A stretch of 64,000 bases of DNA, from contig NZ_OX419520.1 of assembly GCF_948472415.1 (NCBI RefSeq), positions 48,067 to 112,066 on the forward strand, read 5' to 3'. Position 1 is the first letter of the stretch. Each line of letters starts with the position of its first letter. Shown in pieces: positions 8,590 to 17,323 of this stretch. The translations under genes were made by a program, and so were the position numbers. The DNA comes from Kitasatospora fiedleri. GTDB taxonomy: Bacteria; Actinomycetota; Actinomycetes; Streptomycetales; Streptomycetaceae. A model generated the notes under the pieces. It was not told where the DNA came from. It ran no database searches and saw nothing but the letters and a program-made list of their open reading frames with translations.

Positions 8590-9612
8590 CCTGGAGGACC
8601 GGCTCCGCGTGGGCGGAGGCCGCCAAGTCCGGCGGCGCCGCAGTCTGGATGCAGATCAACCACCCCGGCCGCCAGGTCGCCTCCGACATGCCCGGCGTCG
8701 TCTGGGGCCCCTCCGACCTCGGCGTCGACCTCGGTCGGCACAGCGGCCGCTTCGGCCGCCCCACCGCCATGACCCCGAGCAGATCGCGGCCACCGTGCAG
8801 CGCTTCGCCCGCACGGCCGCCCGCGCCGAACAGGCCGGCTTCGACGGGGTGGAGATCCACGCCGCGCACGGCTACCTGCTGTCGCAGTTCCTCTCCCCGC
8901 TCGTCAACAGGCGCACCGACGCCTGGGGCGGCCCCCTGGAGAACCGGGCCAGGATGCTGCTGGACACCGTCCGCGCCGTCCGCGCGGCCGTCCCGCCCGC
9001 CTTCACCGTCGCCGTGAAGATCAACTCCGCGGACTTCCAGCGCGGCGGATTCGACGCCGACGACGCCCGCCAGGTGATCGCCTGGCTGGCGCCGCTCGGC
9101 GTCGACCTGGTCGAACTCTCCGGCGGCAGCTACGAGAGCCCCGCCATGACCGGCCGCGCCACCGACACCCGCACCCGGCCCGCGAAGCCTACTTCCTGGA
9201 ACTGGCCGAGGACCTGGTCACCACCAGCCCCCTCCCGCTGATGCTCACCGGCGGCATCACCCGCCGCGCCACCGTCGAACAGGTCCTCGCCGGCGGCGTC
9301 GCACTCGTCGGCATGGGCACCGCCCTCGCCGTCACCCCCGACCTCCCGGACCGCTGGCGCCACGGCCGCGAAGCCGACCAGCGGATGCGGCCGGTCACCT
9401 GGAAGGACAAGCCCCTCGCCTCCGCCGCCGCCATGGCCCAGGTCCGCCGCCAACTGCGCCGCCTCGCCCGTGGCAGCCGCCCGCGCCCCGGCTTCCACCC
9501 GGCCCTCGCCCTGCTGACCGAGCAACTCCAGCAGCGCCGGGCCCTGCGCCGCTACCGCGCCTGGCTGCCGACGCGGCAGCACGCCACCCCCGACAGCCAC
9601 CCGCACCGGTGA
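8590..9612 (+). pseudogene. NADH:flavin oxidoreductase (old yellow enzyme family), 5'-truncated with two frameshifts
   Basis: FMN-dependent ene-reductase remnant in three frames. Frame 1 gives AWAEAAKSGGAAVWMQINHP; near 8773-8776 (a CCCC run) the frame changes to EQIAATVQRFARTAARAEQA and GYLLSQFLSPLVNRRTDAWG; near 9174-9182 it changes again to REAYFLELAEDL, then MLTGGITRR. INHPGRQ and the HGYLLSQFLSP region are family landmarks for FMN and substrate binding. The N-terminal ~80 residues of the barrel, including the first flavin contacts, are missing. The sequence at 8500-8590 reads as an unrelated peptide (SDVEEEPNSFGRKAPWLLED). Both shifts are single-base losses and may be sequencing errors, but the missing N-terminus suggests a true pseudogene. 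Confidence 0.8.
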
Positions 9613-9667
9613 CGGCGGGCCGGTTCCGCGCCCGGCGGAGCCGTCCGCCGGACGCTTCGGCTCCGAC

Positions 9668-9919
9668 TCAGTCGCCCACCACGACCTCGGCCCCGGCCCC
9701 GGTCTCGACTTCCGCCCCGGCCTCCCAGCGCAGCAGGTCGCCCGGCTGGCACTCCAGCACCTCGCAGAGCGCGGCGAGCGTCGCGAAGCGCACCGCCTTG
9801 GCGCGGCCGTTCTTGAGCACCGCCAGGTTGGCGGGCGTGATTCCCACGCGGTCCGCGAGTTCGCCGACGGACATCTTCCGCCGGGCCAGCATCACGTCGA
9901 TGTCGACCGCGATCGGCAT
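9668..9919 (-). CDS. Small XRE-type HTH regulator (YozG-like)
   Basis: An 83-residue protein that is nearly all helix-turn-helix: VDIDVMLARRKMSVGELADR then VGITPANLAVLKNGRAKAVR and FATLAALCEVLECQPGDLL. This matches the short Xre regulators that accompany DUF2975 membrane proteins. An acidic tail (AEVETGAGAEVVV) ends it. The ATG at 9919 overlaps the upstream gene's stop by one base (TGATG), so translation is coupled. The pair probably autoregulates through the palindromes at 10420-10459. Confidence 0.85.
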   Translation of the reverse strand: MPIAVDIDVMLARRKMSVGELADRVGITPANLAVLKNGRAKAVRFATLAALCEVLECQPGDLLRWEAGAEVETGAGAEVVVGD

Positions 9920-10410
9920 CAGATCACCTCGTCCAACTCGGCCTGCATCCTGGCCGCTTCGACGTCGCGGGCGACCGCCTGGGCGAGCAGCGTGCGCAGC
10001 ACGAACACGATGAGCGCGACTCCCAGGACCGCCACGCCGATCCCGCCCATGATGAGGGTGACGCCGGGGTCGTCCCGCTGGCCGGGCGCGTTCAGGGCCG
10101 CGACCGCGAACCACACGACGGCCGCCGCGACGATCGCCCCGATGATGCCGTCCACGTACCGGAAGGCGGCGGGGGAGAACACCGTCCCGCGCCGCACCAT
10201 CGTGACCAGCCGCCACACGCAGACCATGGCGGCCTGGGCCGCCCCGATCCCCAGGATCGTGACCACGCGCAGCGAAGTCAGCGGGAGCGACCCGTCCTCC
10301 GGGTCGCTCCCACTGACCAGCACCCACAGCATCAGCGCCTGCACCAGCACGCTGCCGGCGAACACCACCGCGAGCACGGCGCGCAGCGCGCGCACCACCA
10401 GCTCTCCCAT
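9919..10410 (-). CDS. DUF2975 membrane protein
   Basis: About 163 residues with four predicted membrane spans: residues ~5-30, ~45-65, ~90-110 and ~125-145. It matches the DUF2975 family, usually cotranscribed with a small Xre regulator. ATG at 10410 (GELVVRALRAVL) is chosen because AAGGA lies seven bases before it. An in-frame ATG five codons earlier (10425) lies inside a palindrome and has no ribosome site. The function of this membrane/regulator pair is unknown; by analogy it may sense an envelope signal. Confidence 0.82.
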   Translation of the reverse strand: MGELVVRALRAVLAVVFAGSVLVQALMLWVLVSGSDPEDGSLPLTSLRVVTILGIGAAQAAMVCVWRLVTMVRRGTVFSPAAFRYVDGIIGAIVAAAVVWFAVAALNAPGQRDDPGVTLIMGGIGVAVLGVALIVFVLRTLLAQAVARDVEAARMQAELDEVI

Positions 10411-10419
10411 GCCCCATCC

Positions 10420-10459
10420 TTCCATCGAGATGCGATGGAAATCTATCGAAAATCGATAG
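10420..10459. promoter_or_regulatory. Two adjacent palindromes upstream of DUF2975/XRE pair
   Basis: TTCCATCG-N5-CGATGGAA (10420-10440) and CTATCGA-N3-TCGATAG (10443-10459) are perfect inverted repeats sharing the core ATCG. They lie immediately upstream of the DUF2975 start and in the least GC-rich part of this area. They are good candidates for the XRE regulator's own operators overlapping the promoter. Confidence 0.6.
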
Positions 10460-10575
10460 GTGGAGCAAGGTTCGAGCCGGAGGGCGGACAGCGCCCCCGC
10501 GCAACCGGTTCATCGACCCCTACGGCCGCGGCGGCCGGAGCCGCCGCCTCGCCACGCTCATCGCGCTCACCACGT

Positions 10576-10793
10576 TCACCACGCGAAGATCCGCCCGACG
10601 GCGAAGCCGATGCAGCAGACGACCATCACCACGATGATCAGGAGGGGTATCCAGCCGGGCCAGGCCGTGTGCAGTTCCACCGGCTCGGGGTGGAGATGCC
10701 GTGCGTCGTGGAGCCTTCGCCCTCGGGCGTCTCGGTCGGTGCGGAGTGGCCCGGCAACTGCACCGGGGCGGGAACAGAGTTGCTGACGGACAT
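10576..10793 (-). pseudogene. Small C-terminally anchored membrane protein with an apparent 1-base deletion
   Basis: ATG at 10793 follows an excellent GGAGG site and reads SVSNSVPAPVQLPGHSAPTE, with a polar Pro/Thr-rich head. At the run 10687-10690 the frame must move by one base to continue as EPVELHTAWPGW and the span IPLLIIVVMVVCCIGFAVGR, ending FAW at 10576. With one base restored it is a 72-residue tail-anchored or single-span protein. The strong ribosome site and clean membrane segment argue that the gene is real and the shift is a sequencing artefact. Function unknown. Confidence 0.6.
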
Positions 10794-10910
10794 GGCGTCC
10801 TCCCGATTTCCCGAGTGGTCTGGTGCGTCGACGTGCTTCCACCTCCACGGTCCACCCGACGGCGCCCGAGCGCAAAACCCGGGCCGGAACCGCTGCGCCG
10901 CCGCGCCGCC

Positions 10911-11804
10911 TCAGACCTGTTCGCGGGGCACGGGCATCGCCCAGCGGATCGCCCGCACCACGGCCAGACCGAGCGGCCGGACCGCCGCGGCGCTGAGGGG
11001 ATCGGACGGCAGGCCCAGCAGGGCGCGGTGTTCCGGGGCGGGCAGGCCCGTGGCGGCCGCGGCCAGCGCGCCGTAGGCGGGACGCACGGGCAGGGGGAGC
11101 GGCGGGCGGAACAGCAGGAAGCGGGCGGCGGCCCGGGCCTCGGCCGTCCTGGCCAGCTCCGGCCGGTAGGAGCGCAGGACGGCGGCGAGGGCCGCGAGGT
11201 CGCGGGGCGGGTCCTGCACCCCGAGGGCGGCGGCCACCTCGGCCGTGTCCGCCACGTAGGCGTCACAGCCCGCGGCGTCCAACGGCCGTGCCCCGTACAC
11301 CTGGTGGGCCCGCAGGAAACTGTCGGTCTCCGCCGCGTGCACCCAGGCCAGCAGGTGCGGGTCGTCGGCGCGGTAGGGGAGCCCGGCGGCCGTGGTGCCA
11401 CGGACGCGGGCGTGCACGGCGCGGACCCGGTCCACCGCGGCCCGGGCGTCGTCCGCGGTGCCGAAGGTGGTGACGGCCAGGAAGGTGCTGGTGCGCTGGA
11501 GCCGCCCCCACGGGTCGCTGCGGTAGCCGGAGTGCGCGGCGACCGCCGCCATGGCCGACGGGTGCAGCGACTGGACCAGCAGCGCGGCCAACCCGCCGAC
11601 GAACATCGAGGCGTCACCGTGCACCGTCCGGATCGGCCGGTCCGGAGCGAACCAGCGCGCCCCCGGAGTCCCGTGGATGCGCTGCCGCACCGCCGGCCCG
11701 TCCGGCCCGGCCACCCTCGCGAACAGCGCCGCCCCCAACCGCTCCCGCAGCCCGAGCCGCTCCTGCACCCCGCCCGACGACACCCCGCCGCGCTCCGCGT
11801 CCAT
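10911..11804 (-). CDS. Oxygenase MpaB family protein (DUF2236)
   Basis: A 297-residue protein of the DUF2236/MpaB family, which includes latex-clearing-protein-like haem oxygenases. Diagnostic pieces are HGDASMFVGGLAALLVQSLHPSAM (read as HGDASMFVGG and LLVQSLHPSAM), the HSGYRSDPWGRL turn, LLAWVHAAETDSFL and YVADTAEVAAALG. The conserved His residues in these motifs are the likely haem or metal ligands. ATG 11804 is used because GGAGGGC precedes it; an upstream open extension to 11951 looks non-coding. The physiological substrate is unknown. Confidence 0.85.
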   Translation of the reverse strand: MDAERGGVSSGGVQERLGLRERLGAALFARVAGPDGPAVRQRIHGTPGARWFAPDRPIRTVHGDASMFVGGLAALLVQSLHPSAMAAVAAHSGYRSDPWGRLQRTSTFLAVTTFGTADDARAAVDRVRAVHARVRGTTAAGLPYRADDPHLLAWVHAAETDSFLRAHQVYGARPLDAAGCDAYVADTAEVAAALGVQDPPRDLAALAAVLRSYRPELARTAEARAAARFLLFRPPLPLPVRPAYGALAAAATGLPAPEHRALLGLPSDPLSAAAVRPLGLAVVRAIRWAMPVPREQV

Positions 11805-12321
11805 GCCCTCCACGGTAGGCGCTGACCCGGACGGCACCAAGCCGCGCACCCGCCCACCCGTCCGCCGACCGGCTCTGTCCAGGGCGCGGGAGATCGGGCC
11901 TCGGCGTGGAACCGCCCCGGCGCGACGTCCACGTCCCCGCCGCAACGACACGAGACCGGGCGCGGTAGTGGTCGGCCGCCGGGCCCGGCCCCAGGCCCGG
12001 CCCCGGGCGCAGCGCGCACCCCGCCGTGCCAGCGGGCCGCCGTGGTGGAACTCCTGCCCGGGCGACGGTCGGTGCGGACCGAGACCCGGGCCCTACCGCG
12101 CGGGGGCCGGTTACCGCTCAGGTCTGTCCCGTCCGCCGCCAGGGCTGTTGCGCCGCTTGCCCGCCGTCCCGGTCGGTCGACGCGGTCTCCGCAGCCACGT
12201 TCGAGGCGGCTGGCCCGGTCGCCTCGGGTCCGGGCCCGGTGGCAGCCGCGGAACGGTTCCACCGGCCCGGCCGACCACCCCGGTCGGCGACGGCTCCTTC
12301 CCGGGCGGGGGAGACCCCCCG
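11805..12321. other. Intergenic stretch of about 520 bp, no gene recognised
   Basis: Open frames cross this stretch on both strands but have no plausible start, ribosome site or protein-like sequence. It contains the promoter side of the MpaB-like gene and the region downstream of the exporter. No strong hairpin was found by eye. Confidence 0.6.
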
Positions 12322-13863
12322 TCAGGAACCGACCACACCGTCCGCCTCACCCTCACCCTCACCCGCGCCCGCGTCCGCCTCCGCCCCGTCCCCCTCCCCG
12401 GCCCGGGCGATCCGGGCGGCCAGGAAGGCGAACGCCAGGGCCAGCACGGCCTGCACGGCCACGGTGACGGCGAAGCCGCGGGACAGCCCGCCATCGGCAC
12501 CGTCGCTCGCACCTCCGCTCGCACCGCCGCCGCCCGCCGTCGCGGTGGCCACGGCGTGGAAGAGCCCGCCCAGGAGGGCCACGCCCAGGCCGAGGCCGAG
12601 TTGCTGCAGCGTGGTGAAGAGTCCGCCGGCGACGCCCGCCGCCCAGGTGGGGGTGCGCGACAGGACCGTGCGCAGGACCGGACCGTACATCAGGGCCTGG
12701 GTGACGCCGAGCAGGACCAGCAGCGGTTGCAGGGCCGCCGGGGCCCCGCCGCGGGTGCCGTCCACGGTGAGGGCGAGGCCCAGCAGCACGGCCGCCTGCC
12801 CGACGGCCGCGCCGGTCATCGTCCAGCGCCCGGTGCGGCGTTCCACGGCCGGCAGGACGAGGGCGGTGACGACGAATGCCGCGCCGAAGCCGAGCAGCAG
12901 CAGGACGGTGCCCCAGGCGTCCACGCCGAACGCGCTCTGGGCGAGCGCCGAGAACTCGTACAGGAAGGCCCCGTAACCGGTGAAGAACAGCAGCGTCATG
13001 ACCAGGCCCCGGCGCACGGCCGGGGTGCGCAGCACGCTCGGCGGCACGACGGGCAGTTCGCCGCGGCGTTCGGCGGCGCGCTGCGAGCGGGCGAAGACGG
13101 CGAGCACCGCGGCGCCCGCGGCCAGCATCGCGGACACCGGGGCCGGGCCGCCCGCGGAGGTGCCGAGGGTCAGCGGCACCACGACGAGGAGCAGGCCGGT
13201 GCCGAGCAGCGTGGCCCCGCGCAGGTCGAGCGCCAGCGGAGCGGTCGAGCGCGACTCGGGCACGGTGCGCAGGGCGAGCAGCGCCGCCGCGCCCAGCGCC
13301 CCGGTGAGCACCTGGACCAGCCGCCAGCCCCAGTGCTCGCCGGCCGCCTGCGCCACCGCGCCCGCCAGGAGTTGGCCGGTGACGGTGGCGATGCCGCTGA
13401 CGGCGGCGAACAGCGTGACGCCCAGCGCCCGCAGCCGCCCGGGCGCCGTGGACTGGATGGTGGACAGCACCTGCGGGGTGAAGAGCCCGGCGGCGGCGCC
13501 CAGCACGGCGCGCAGCACCACCAGGACGGCCAGGTTCGGCGCGAGCGCGGCCAGCACCGAGGCCGCGCCGAACGCGCCGACCCCGGCCGCGAGCAGCCGC
13601 CGCCGCCCGAACCGGTCGCCCAGGCGCCCCGCGACGACGAGGGTCGCGGCGAACGCGGTGGTGTACGCGGACAGCACCAGCTGCCCGCCCGACACGCTCA
13701 CCCCGAGGTCCGCGGTGATCGCGGGTTCGAGCAGGTTGACCGACCCGAACGTCATGTTCACGGGCAGGTAGGCGAGCAGCAGGACGGCGAGGCCGCCGCC
13801 GGTGAGGGCGCGCGCCGGACGCGGCACCACGGGACGGGTGAGGGGAACGGTCTGTGCGGTCAT
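12322..13863 (-). CDS. MFS drug exporter, DHA2-like
   Basis: A 513-residue integral membrane proton-driven exporter with about 14 predicted spans, the DHA2 arrangement. Landmarks are the loop motif GRLGDRFGRRRLLAAG after span 2, motif-C-like sequence in span 5 (AVSGIATVTGQLLAGAVA) and WGWRLVQV. A late periplasmic or cytoplasmic loop is Gly/Ser-rich (GGGGASGGASDGADGG). The C-terminal tail is acidic. ATG 13863 is chosen over the GTG two codons upstream. The gene is divergent from an HTH regulator, with palindromes in the shared promoter, which suggests inducible efflux of a toxic compound. Confidence 0.92.
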   Translation of the reverse strand: MTAQTVPLTRPVVPRPARALTGGGLAVLLLAYLPVNMTFGSVNLLEPAITADLGVSVSGGQLVLSAYTTAFAATLVVAGRLGDRFGRRRLLAAGVGAFGAASVLAALAPNLAVLVVLRAVLGAAAGLFTPQVLSTIQSTAPGRLRALGVTLFAAVSGIATVTGQLLAGAVAQAAGEHWGWRLVQVLTGALGAAALLALRTVPESRSTAPLALDLRGATLLGTGLLLVVVPLTLGTSAGGPAPVSAMLAAGAAVLAVFARSQRAAERRGELPVVPPSVLRTPAVRRGLVMTLLFFTGYGAFLYEFSALAQSAFGVDAWGTVLLLLGFGAAFVVTALVLPAVERRTGRWTMTGAAVGQAAVLLGLALTVDGTRGGAPAALQPLLVLLGVTQALMYGPVLRTVLSRTPTWAAGVAGGLFTTLQQLGLGLGVALLGGLFHAVATATAGGGGASGGASDGADGGLSRGFAVTVAVQAVLALAFAFLAARIARAGEGDGAEADAGAGEGEGEADGVVGS

Positions 13864-13890
13864 GACCACGACCCTGCGCCCCGCCCGATC

Positions 13891-13923
13891 CTGGTACCAG
13901 GAGCCTGGTCATACGGGTACCAG
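13891..13923. promoter_or_regulatory. Palindromic operators in the exporter/regulator promoter region
   Basis: CTGGTACCAG (13891-13900) is a perfect palindrome; the half GGTACCAG recurs at 13916-13923, 25 bp away. A related CTGGTC lies between them. Both sit in the 102-bp divergent gap and are likely binding sites of the adjacent regulator, controlling both genes. Confidence 0.6.
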
Positions 13924-13965
13924 CACCACCTGGATCTGCCCGCCGCGAGCCGCGACACTGGTGCG

Positions 13966-14856
13966 GTGACCACCTCGACGCCCGACCGCAGCGCCCTCGG
14001 CGCCTTCCTGCGCGCCCGCCGCGCCCGCCTCACCCCCGGCGACGTGGGCCTGCCCGCGGCCGGCCGCCGCCGCACGCCCGGCCTGCGGCGCGAGGAGGTC
14101 GCGCAGCTCGCCGGCGTCGGGGTCACCTGGTACACCTGGCTCGAACAGGGCCGGGCCAAGAACGCCTCCGACCAGGTCCTGGACGCGGTCGCGCGCGTCC
14201 TGCGCCTGGATGCCGCCGAACACCGGCACCTGATGGCGCTCGCGGGCCGCGGCACGGCCGCCCAGCCGGGGCCGCCGATCGACCTGCGCCCCGAGCACAC
14301 CGCCCTGCTGGCCAAACTGCTGCCGTACCCGGCCGCCGTGCAGACCGACTGCTACGACCTGGTCGCGGCCAACCGCACCTACCGCTACCTGTTCGCCGAC
14401 CTGGACGCGTACCCGGTCGAGGAACGCAACTGCGCCTGGCTGATGTTCACCGAACCGAGCTGGCGCAACAGCCTGGTCGACGAGGACACCGTCCTGCGCG
14501 AGATCACCGCGAAGCTCCGCACCCGCCAGCCCGAGCACCGCGACGACCCCCGCTGGAACGCCCTGATCACCCGGCTGCGCCAGGAGTCGCCGGACTTCGT
14601 GCGGCACTGGGAGTCGTACGAGGTCGTGGGCGACCGCACCCAGCTGCGCCGCTACCAGTCCCCGCGCGTCGGCACCCTCGACGTCCAGTTCCAGAGCCTG
14701 TGGCTGGACCGGGCCCGGGACGCCCGGATCGTCGTCATGACCCCCACCGACGCCGCCACCACCCAACGCCTGGAACGCCTCGACTCCCTGGTCGGCGCCG
14801 CCCCGGCCTGGACCTCCCGCGACGACTCCGCCGCCGACGCGGCCACCGGCGCCTGA
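13966..14856 (+). CDS. Helix-turn-helix regulator with MmyB-like ligand-binding domain
   Basis: A 296-residue regulator. The N-terminal Xre-type HTH has the hallmark RRTPGLRREEVAQLAGVGVT and WYTWLEQGRAKNAS. The C-terminal ~180 residues follow the MmyB-like PAS-related domain, with LVAANRTYRYLF and LWLDRARDARIVVMTPTD. This family typically represses a divergent oxidoreductase or transporter and may bind fatty-acid-like ligands. GTG 13966 is the first in-frame start after the operator region. Its expected target is the divergent MFS exporter. A paralogous arrangement occurs at 28716. Confidence 0.88.
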   Translation: MTTSTPDRSALGAFLRARRARLTPGDVGLPAAGRRRTPGLRREEVAQLAGVGVTWYTWLEQGRAKNASDQVLDAVARVLRLDAAEHRHLMALAGRGTAAQPGPPIDLRPEHTALLAKLLPYPAAVQTDCYDLVAANRTYRYLFADLDAYPVEERNCAWLMFTEPSWRNSLVDEDTVLREITAKLRTRQPEHRDDPRWNALITRLRQESPDFVRHWESYEVVGDRTQLRRYQSPRVGTLDVQFQSLWLDRARDARIVVMTPTDAATTQRLERLDSLVGAAPAWTSRDDSAADAATGA

Positions 14857-14994
14857 GCACCCCGTCCTGGACGCCGCCGGTGCCGCCACGGCGCGCTCTG
14901 CGGCAGCCACATCGGCCGACTCGACGCGGTCGCCGACATCTCGGGCTGCTTCACCATCAGCTGACCCGCCGCACCCCGGGGCCGGCCGCCGGGC

Positions 14995-15230
14995 CTGTTC
15001 GCAGGCAGCCTCGACGTCCGCGAGCCAGCCGAGGTACCAGCCGGCGAAGTCCAGGGGAGAGCCGTCGGTGCCGCGCACCGGCTGAAGGTCCGTGCCGCCG
15101 ATGCGATCGTCATGCCGCATTCGGCCCCGCTCCGGCCCGGTGACCACCAGCCGGACCACCGTCCAGCAGCCCTCCTCGCACGGGGGCAGCGCCCTAGCCG
15201 TGCGGCGCGGTCGTGGCGCCCGACCCTATC
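14995..15230 (-). pseudogene. C-terminal remnant of an SMI1/KNR4-family immunity-like protein
   Basis: The minus frame reads ALPPCEEGCWTVVRLVVTGPE, then ERGRMRHDDRIGGTDLQPV and PLDFAGWYLGWLADVE. The conserved pattern is a Gly-Cys turn, VVTGPERG, an Asp-Asp pair and a final FxxWYxxWL helix, typical of the C-terminal half of SMI1/KNR4 proteins, many of which neutralise polymorphic toxins. The N-terminal half is absent: the frame is closed upstream by a stop near 15355. No toxin gene is adjacent. Interpreted as a relic. The rest of 14857-15460 shows nothing recognisable. Confidence 0.6.
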
Positions 15231-15462
15231 GCTGCCCCGGGCGCTCGGCCTGCCCGGGGCGCCGGCGCCGACGACGGCCGGAAAGTACCGCCGTCGAGCT
15301 CAGCGGAACCAGCAGAGCACCCGACAGAGGGGCCGGCCGTCGAACTCGCGGCCATCAAGATCGGCAGAACAACCGCCACCCACCGCCCCTTCCACGCCCG
15401 CCACCGCGCGAACGGATCGGCCGGACGCGGGCTGTCCGCCGGCGGTAGGGCAGACTGTGCCC

Positions 15463-15639
15463 ATGAGTCCCGACCGCCGCCCCCTGGGGCTGGCCTTCTC
15501 CGAACCCGCGGCCGACCAGGCCCTCCCGGCAGGCCAACACCCGCGCCCCCTGTCCGTCGACCGCTCCCCGTTCCTCGAGCCGGACCCGGACGCGCCCGCC
15601 CCGCCGGCACTCCGCCGCCCGCCCAATCACCAGGTCTGA
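15463..15639 (+). CDS. Possible 58-residue protein, not recognised
   Basis: ATG 15463 opens a 58-codon frame (SPDRRPLGLAFSEPAADQAL...). It is Pro-rich, has no convincing ribosome site and resembles no family known to me. The surrounding sequence is decayed, so it may be a gene fragment or chance frame. Confidence 0.2.
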   Translation: MSPDRRPLGLAFSEPAADQALPAGQHPRPLSVDRSPFLEPDPDAPAPPALRRPPNHQV

Positions 15640-15891
15640 GCTCCCGATCCGGCTCGCCCTCTGCACCGTCCTGGCTGTCCCCGCCACCACCTCGGCCCCG
15701 CCCTTCGTGCTCTGACGGGGCGACAGAACCAGACTTCAGGAATCAAGCCGGACGCCTCCCCGCAGCACGCTGAGGAGGTCCTTCGCGGACGTGGTCGGCC
15801 AGGGCCCAGTAGCCGTGGTTGCGGCCGTCGTTCGGCACCACGGATTCCGGTTCCCGCCCCCGGGTCCCTGTCGCCACCTCTGCCCGGGCCG

Positions 15892-15937
15892 GCGCGCAGA
15901 CCCACGGGAGCACTGCGCGCAGACCCACGGGAGCACT
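15892..15937. repeat. 23-bp perfect tandem duplication
   Basis: GCGCGCAGACCCACGGGAGC plus ACT is present at 15892-15914 and repeated at 15915-15937. The length is not a multiple of three, so it changes frame for any gene crossing it, including the open frame that continues at 15941. Confidence 0.85.
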
Positions 15938-15940
15938 GCG

Positions 15941-16210
15941 GAGAGAAGGCGGACGTACGAGCGGCAGTGGCGTGACGGGCTCATCCATCGCTTCCCGATC
16001 GGGAGGCACGTCCCGGGCAAGGTCCGGGCCCCTCTCATGCCACGTGGTGACATCGCGGGCGGAGTCCTCGTGGAACTCGACGGCCTCCCGGTCGGCTTCG
16101 TCGACAGCGAGCAGCTGCCGCGTCGGTTCGACCGGTGGCCGCAGGCCGGGACGACCACTGGGTTCGAGATCCTGCGCCACTCGGCGCCGTCACTTCGCCA
16201 GGTCCGTTGA
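15941..16210 (+). CDS. Hypothetical S1-barrel-like protein, start undetermined, probably disrupted
   Basis: The frame reads ERRRTYERQWRDGLIHRFPI, GRHVPGKVRAPLMPRGDIAG, GVLVELDGLPVGFVDSEQLP and ends LRQVR at the stop 16208-16210. The order of a Gly-x-VxGKV strand, a GGVLVELDG strand and a GFVD strand resembles an S1-like beta-barrel, as in small Streptomyces hypothetical proteins. The 23-bp duplication immediately upstream shifts the frame, so the original start cannot be chosen. An antisense frame also exists but looks less protein-like. Confidence 0.4.
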   Translation, partial: ERRRTYERQWRDGLIHRFPIGRHVPGKVRAPLMPRGDIAGGVLVELDGLPVGFVDSEQLPRRFDRWPQAGTTTGFEILRHSAPSLRQVR

Positions 16211-16371
16211 ACCGCTGGTCCACCGTCACCTTCGACGGGACACGGGCTCGTGCGGCCTGCTTCGGCGACCTGTCGGCTCCGGGCTCGGCTCTGCACTTCC
16301 GCGTCGTTGAACTCCTTGAGGTCACACACCGCATCGCTGCTCCGCGTGAACGAAGCCGACCGCCCGTCGGG

Positions 16372-16524
16372 GTGTTGAACGTCGCCAGCCGTTGGTCGGT
16401 GGCCGTGCCGGTCTCCAGGCGGCGGACGGCACGCTCGCTCACCCCCGGCCGGCGCGCCAACTCCTCCTGGGAGCTCGGTCGGCTTCCACAACCCGCGCAG
16501 CAGGTCACCGAGTTGACCGGACAC
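16372..16524 (-). pseudogene. N-terminal fragment of an XRE-family regulator
   Basis: GTG 16524 reads SGQLGDLLRGLWKPTEL, then after a shift SQEELARRPGVSERAVRRLE and TGTATDQRLATFNTP. The second part is a standard XRE recognition helix, and the family usually continues into a long effector domain. Here the sequence dissolves after about 50 residues. The shift is not of the one-base-loss type seen elsewhere, so genuine decay is likely. Confidence 0.55.
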
Positions 16525-16599
16525 GAGGTTCTCCCTCCCGTCGGCTGTACTGGGTCCGGTGGCTCGGGTGATCGCCGCCCGCCCTCCCCGGCGACGCGG

Positions 16600-17294
16600 T
16601 CAGGCGCGGCGGCGGTCGCTGCTGTCGCGGAGGCGGGTGGTGTGGTGGATGAGCGTGTCGAGGCGGGTGGCGAGGTCGTGCTGGCCGGTGTCGAGGTGGG
16701 GGCGGATGGCGGTGAGGGGTGGGAGGAGGTCGGCGGGGTCGGTGGTGCCGAGGGCGGTGGTGAGGGCGGCTTGGGCCGGTTGGGCGTCGCGGGGGAGGGG
16801 GCGGCGGTGAGTTGGGCGGCGAGGACGCGCAGTTCGGCGGCGTGGTCGCGGGCCCAGGCGGTGACCGTACGGTCGGCGGCGCGGCGGTCGCGGACGGCCT
16901 TGACGCGTTCGGCGCCGGTCGCGCTCCGCGTCCCGCCGCCGCGGCCGGTGGCGGGTTTGAGGCGCAGGTAGCGGTTCTCGGCGGCCTGGCGGCTGGCCAC
17001 GCCCATCGGGTGGGCGAGGTCGGCCCAGGTGGCGCCGGCTTCCCGGGCGGTCTCCACCAGGCCGGCCTCCCAGCCGGCGAGTTCGGTGCGCAGTTCGCGC
17101 AGCAGCAGCAGCGCGGCCAGGGCCTGTTCAGGCCCTTGCCGCGCGTCAGGGGTGGTGGGGGGCCGGGGCGCGGGGTCGTGGGCGGTGCGGACGGCGTCGT
17201 CGATGGCGGCCAGTGCCGCCGCGGTGGCCAGGAACGAGGCGGGCTCCGGCGGCCGGGGGCCGTCCGGGGCGGCGCTGCGGGGCTTCTCACTCAT
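16600..17294 (-). CDS. rheA: RheA-like repressor of hsp18, with an apparent 1-base deletion
   Basis: ATG/GTG region at 17294 reads SEKPRSAAPDGPRPPEPASF, then a helical body with ETAREAGATWADLAHPMGVA and SRQAAENRYLRL, the DNA-binding part. At the G5 run 16791-16795 the frame must shift by one base to continue DAQPAQAALTTALGTTDPAD to RLRDSSDRRRA and the stop at 16600. Restored length is 231 residues. The gene is divergent from the small heat-shock protein gene and shares the operator at 17324-17342. In Streptomyces albus RheA represses hsp18 and acts as a protein thermometer. Without the correction the frame would run on into unrelated sequence. Confidence 0.82.
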
Positions 17295-17323
17295 GCAGTC
17301 ACCCTATCGGCGACATGGCGACT

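Noticed and set aside
11551..14856. An 1101-codon plus frame leading into the MmyB-like regulator
   Set aside because: The true regulator begins at GTG 13966 after its operator; upstream sequence is antisense to the MFS exporter.
16035..17294. A 419-codon frame suggesting a RheA protein with a long C-terminal extension
   Set aside because: The extension is an out-of-frame reading through the true C-terminus and then an XRE relic; restoring one base gives the normal 231-residue RheA.
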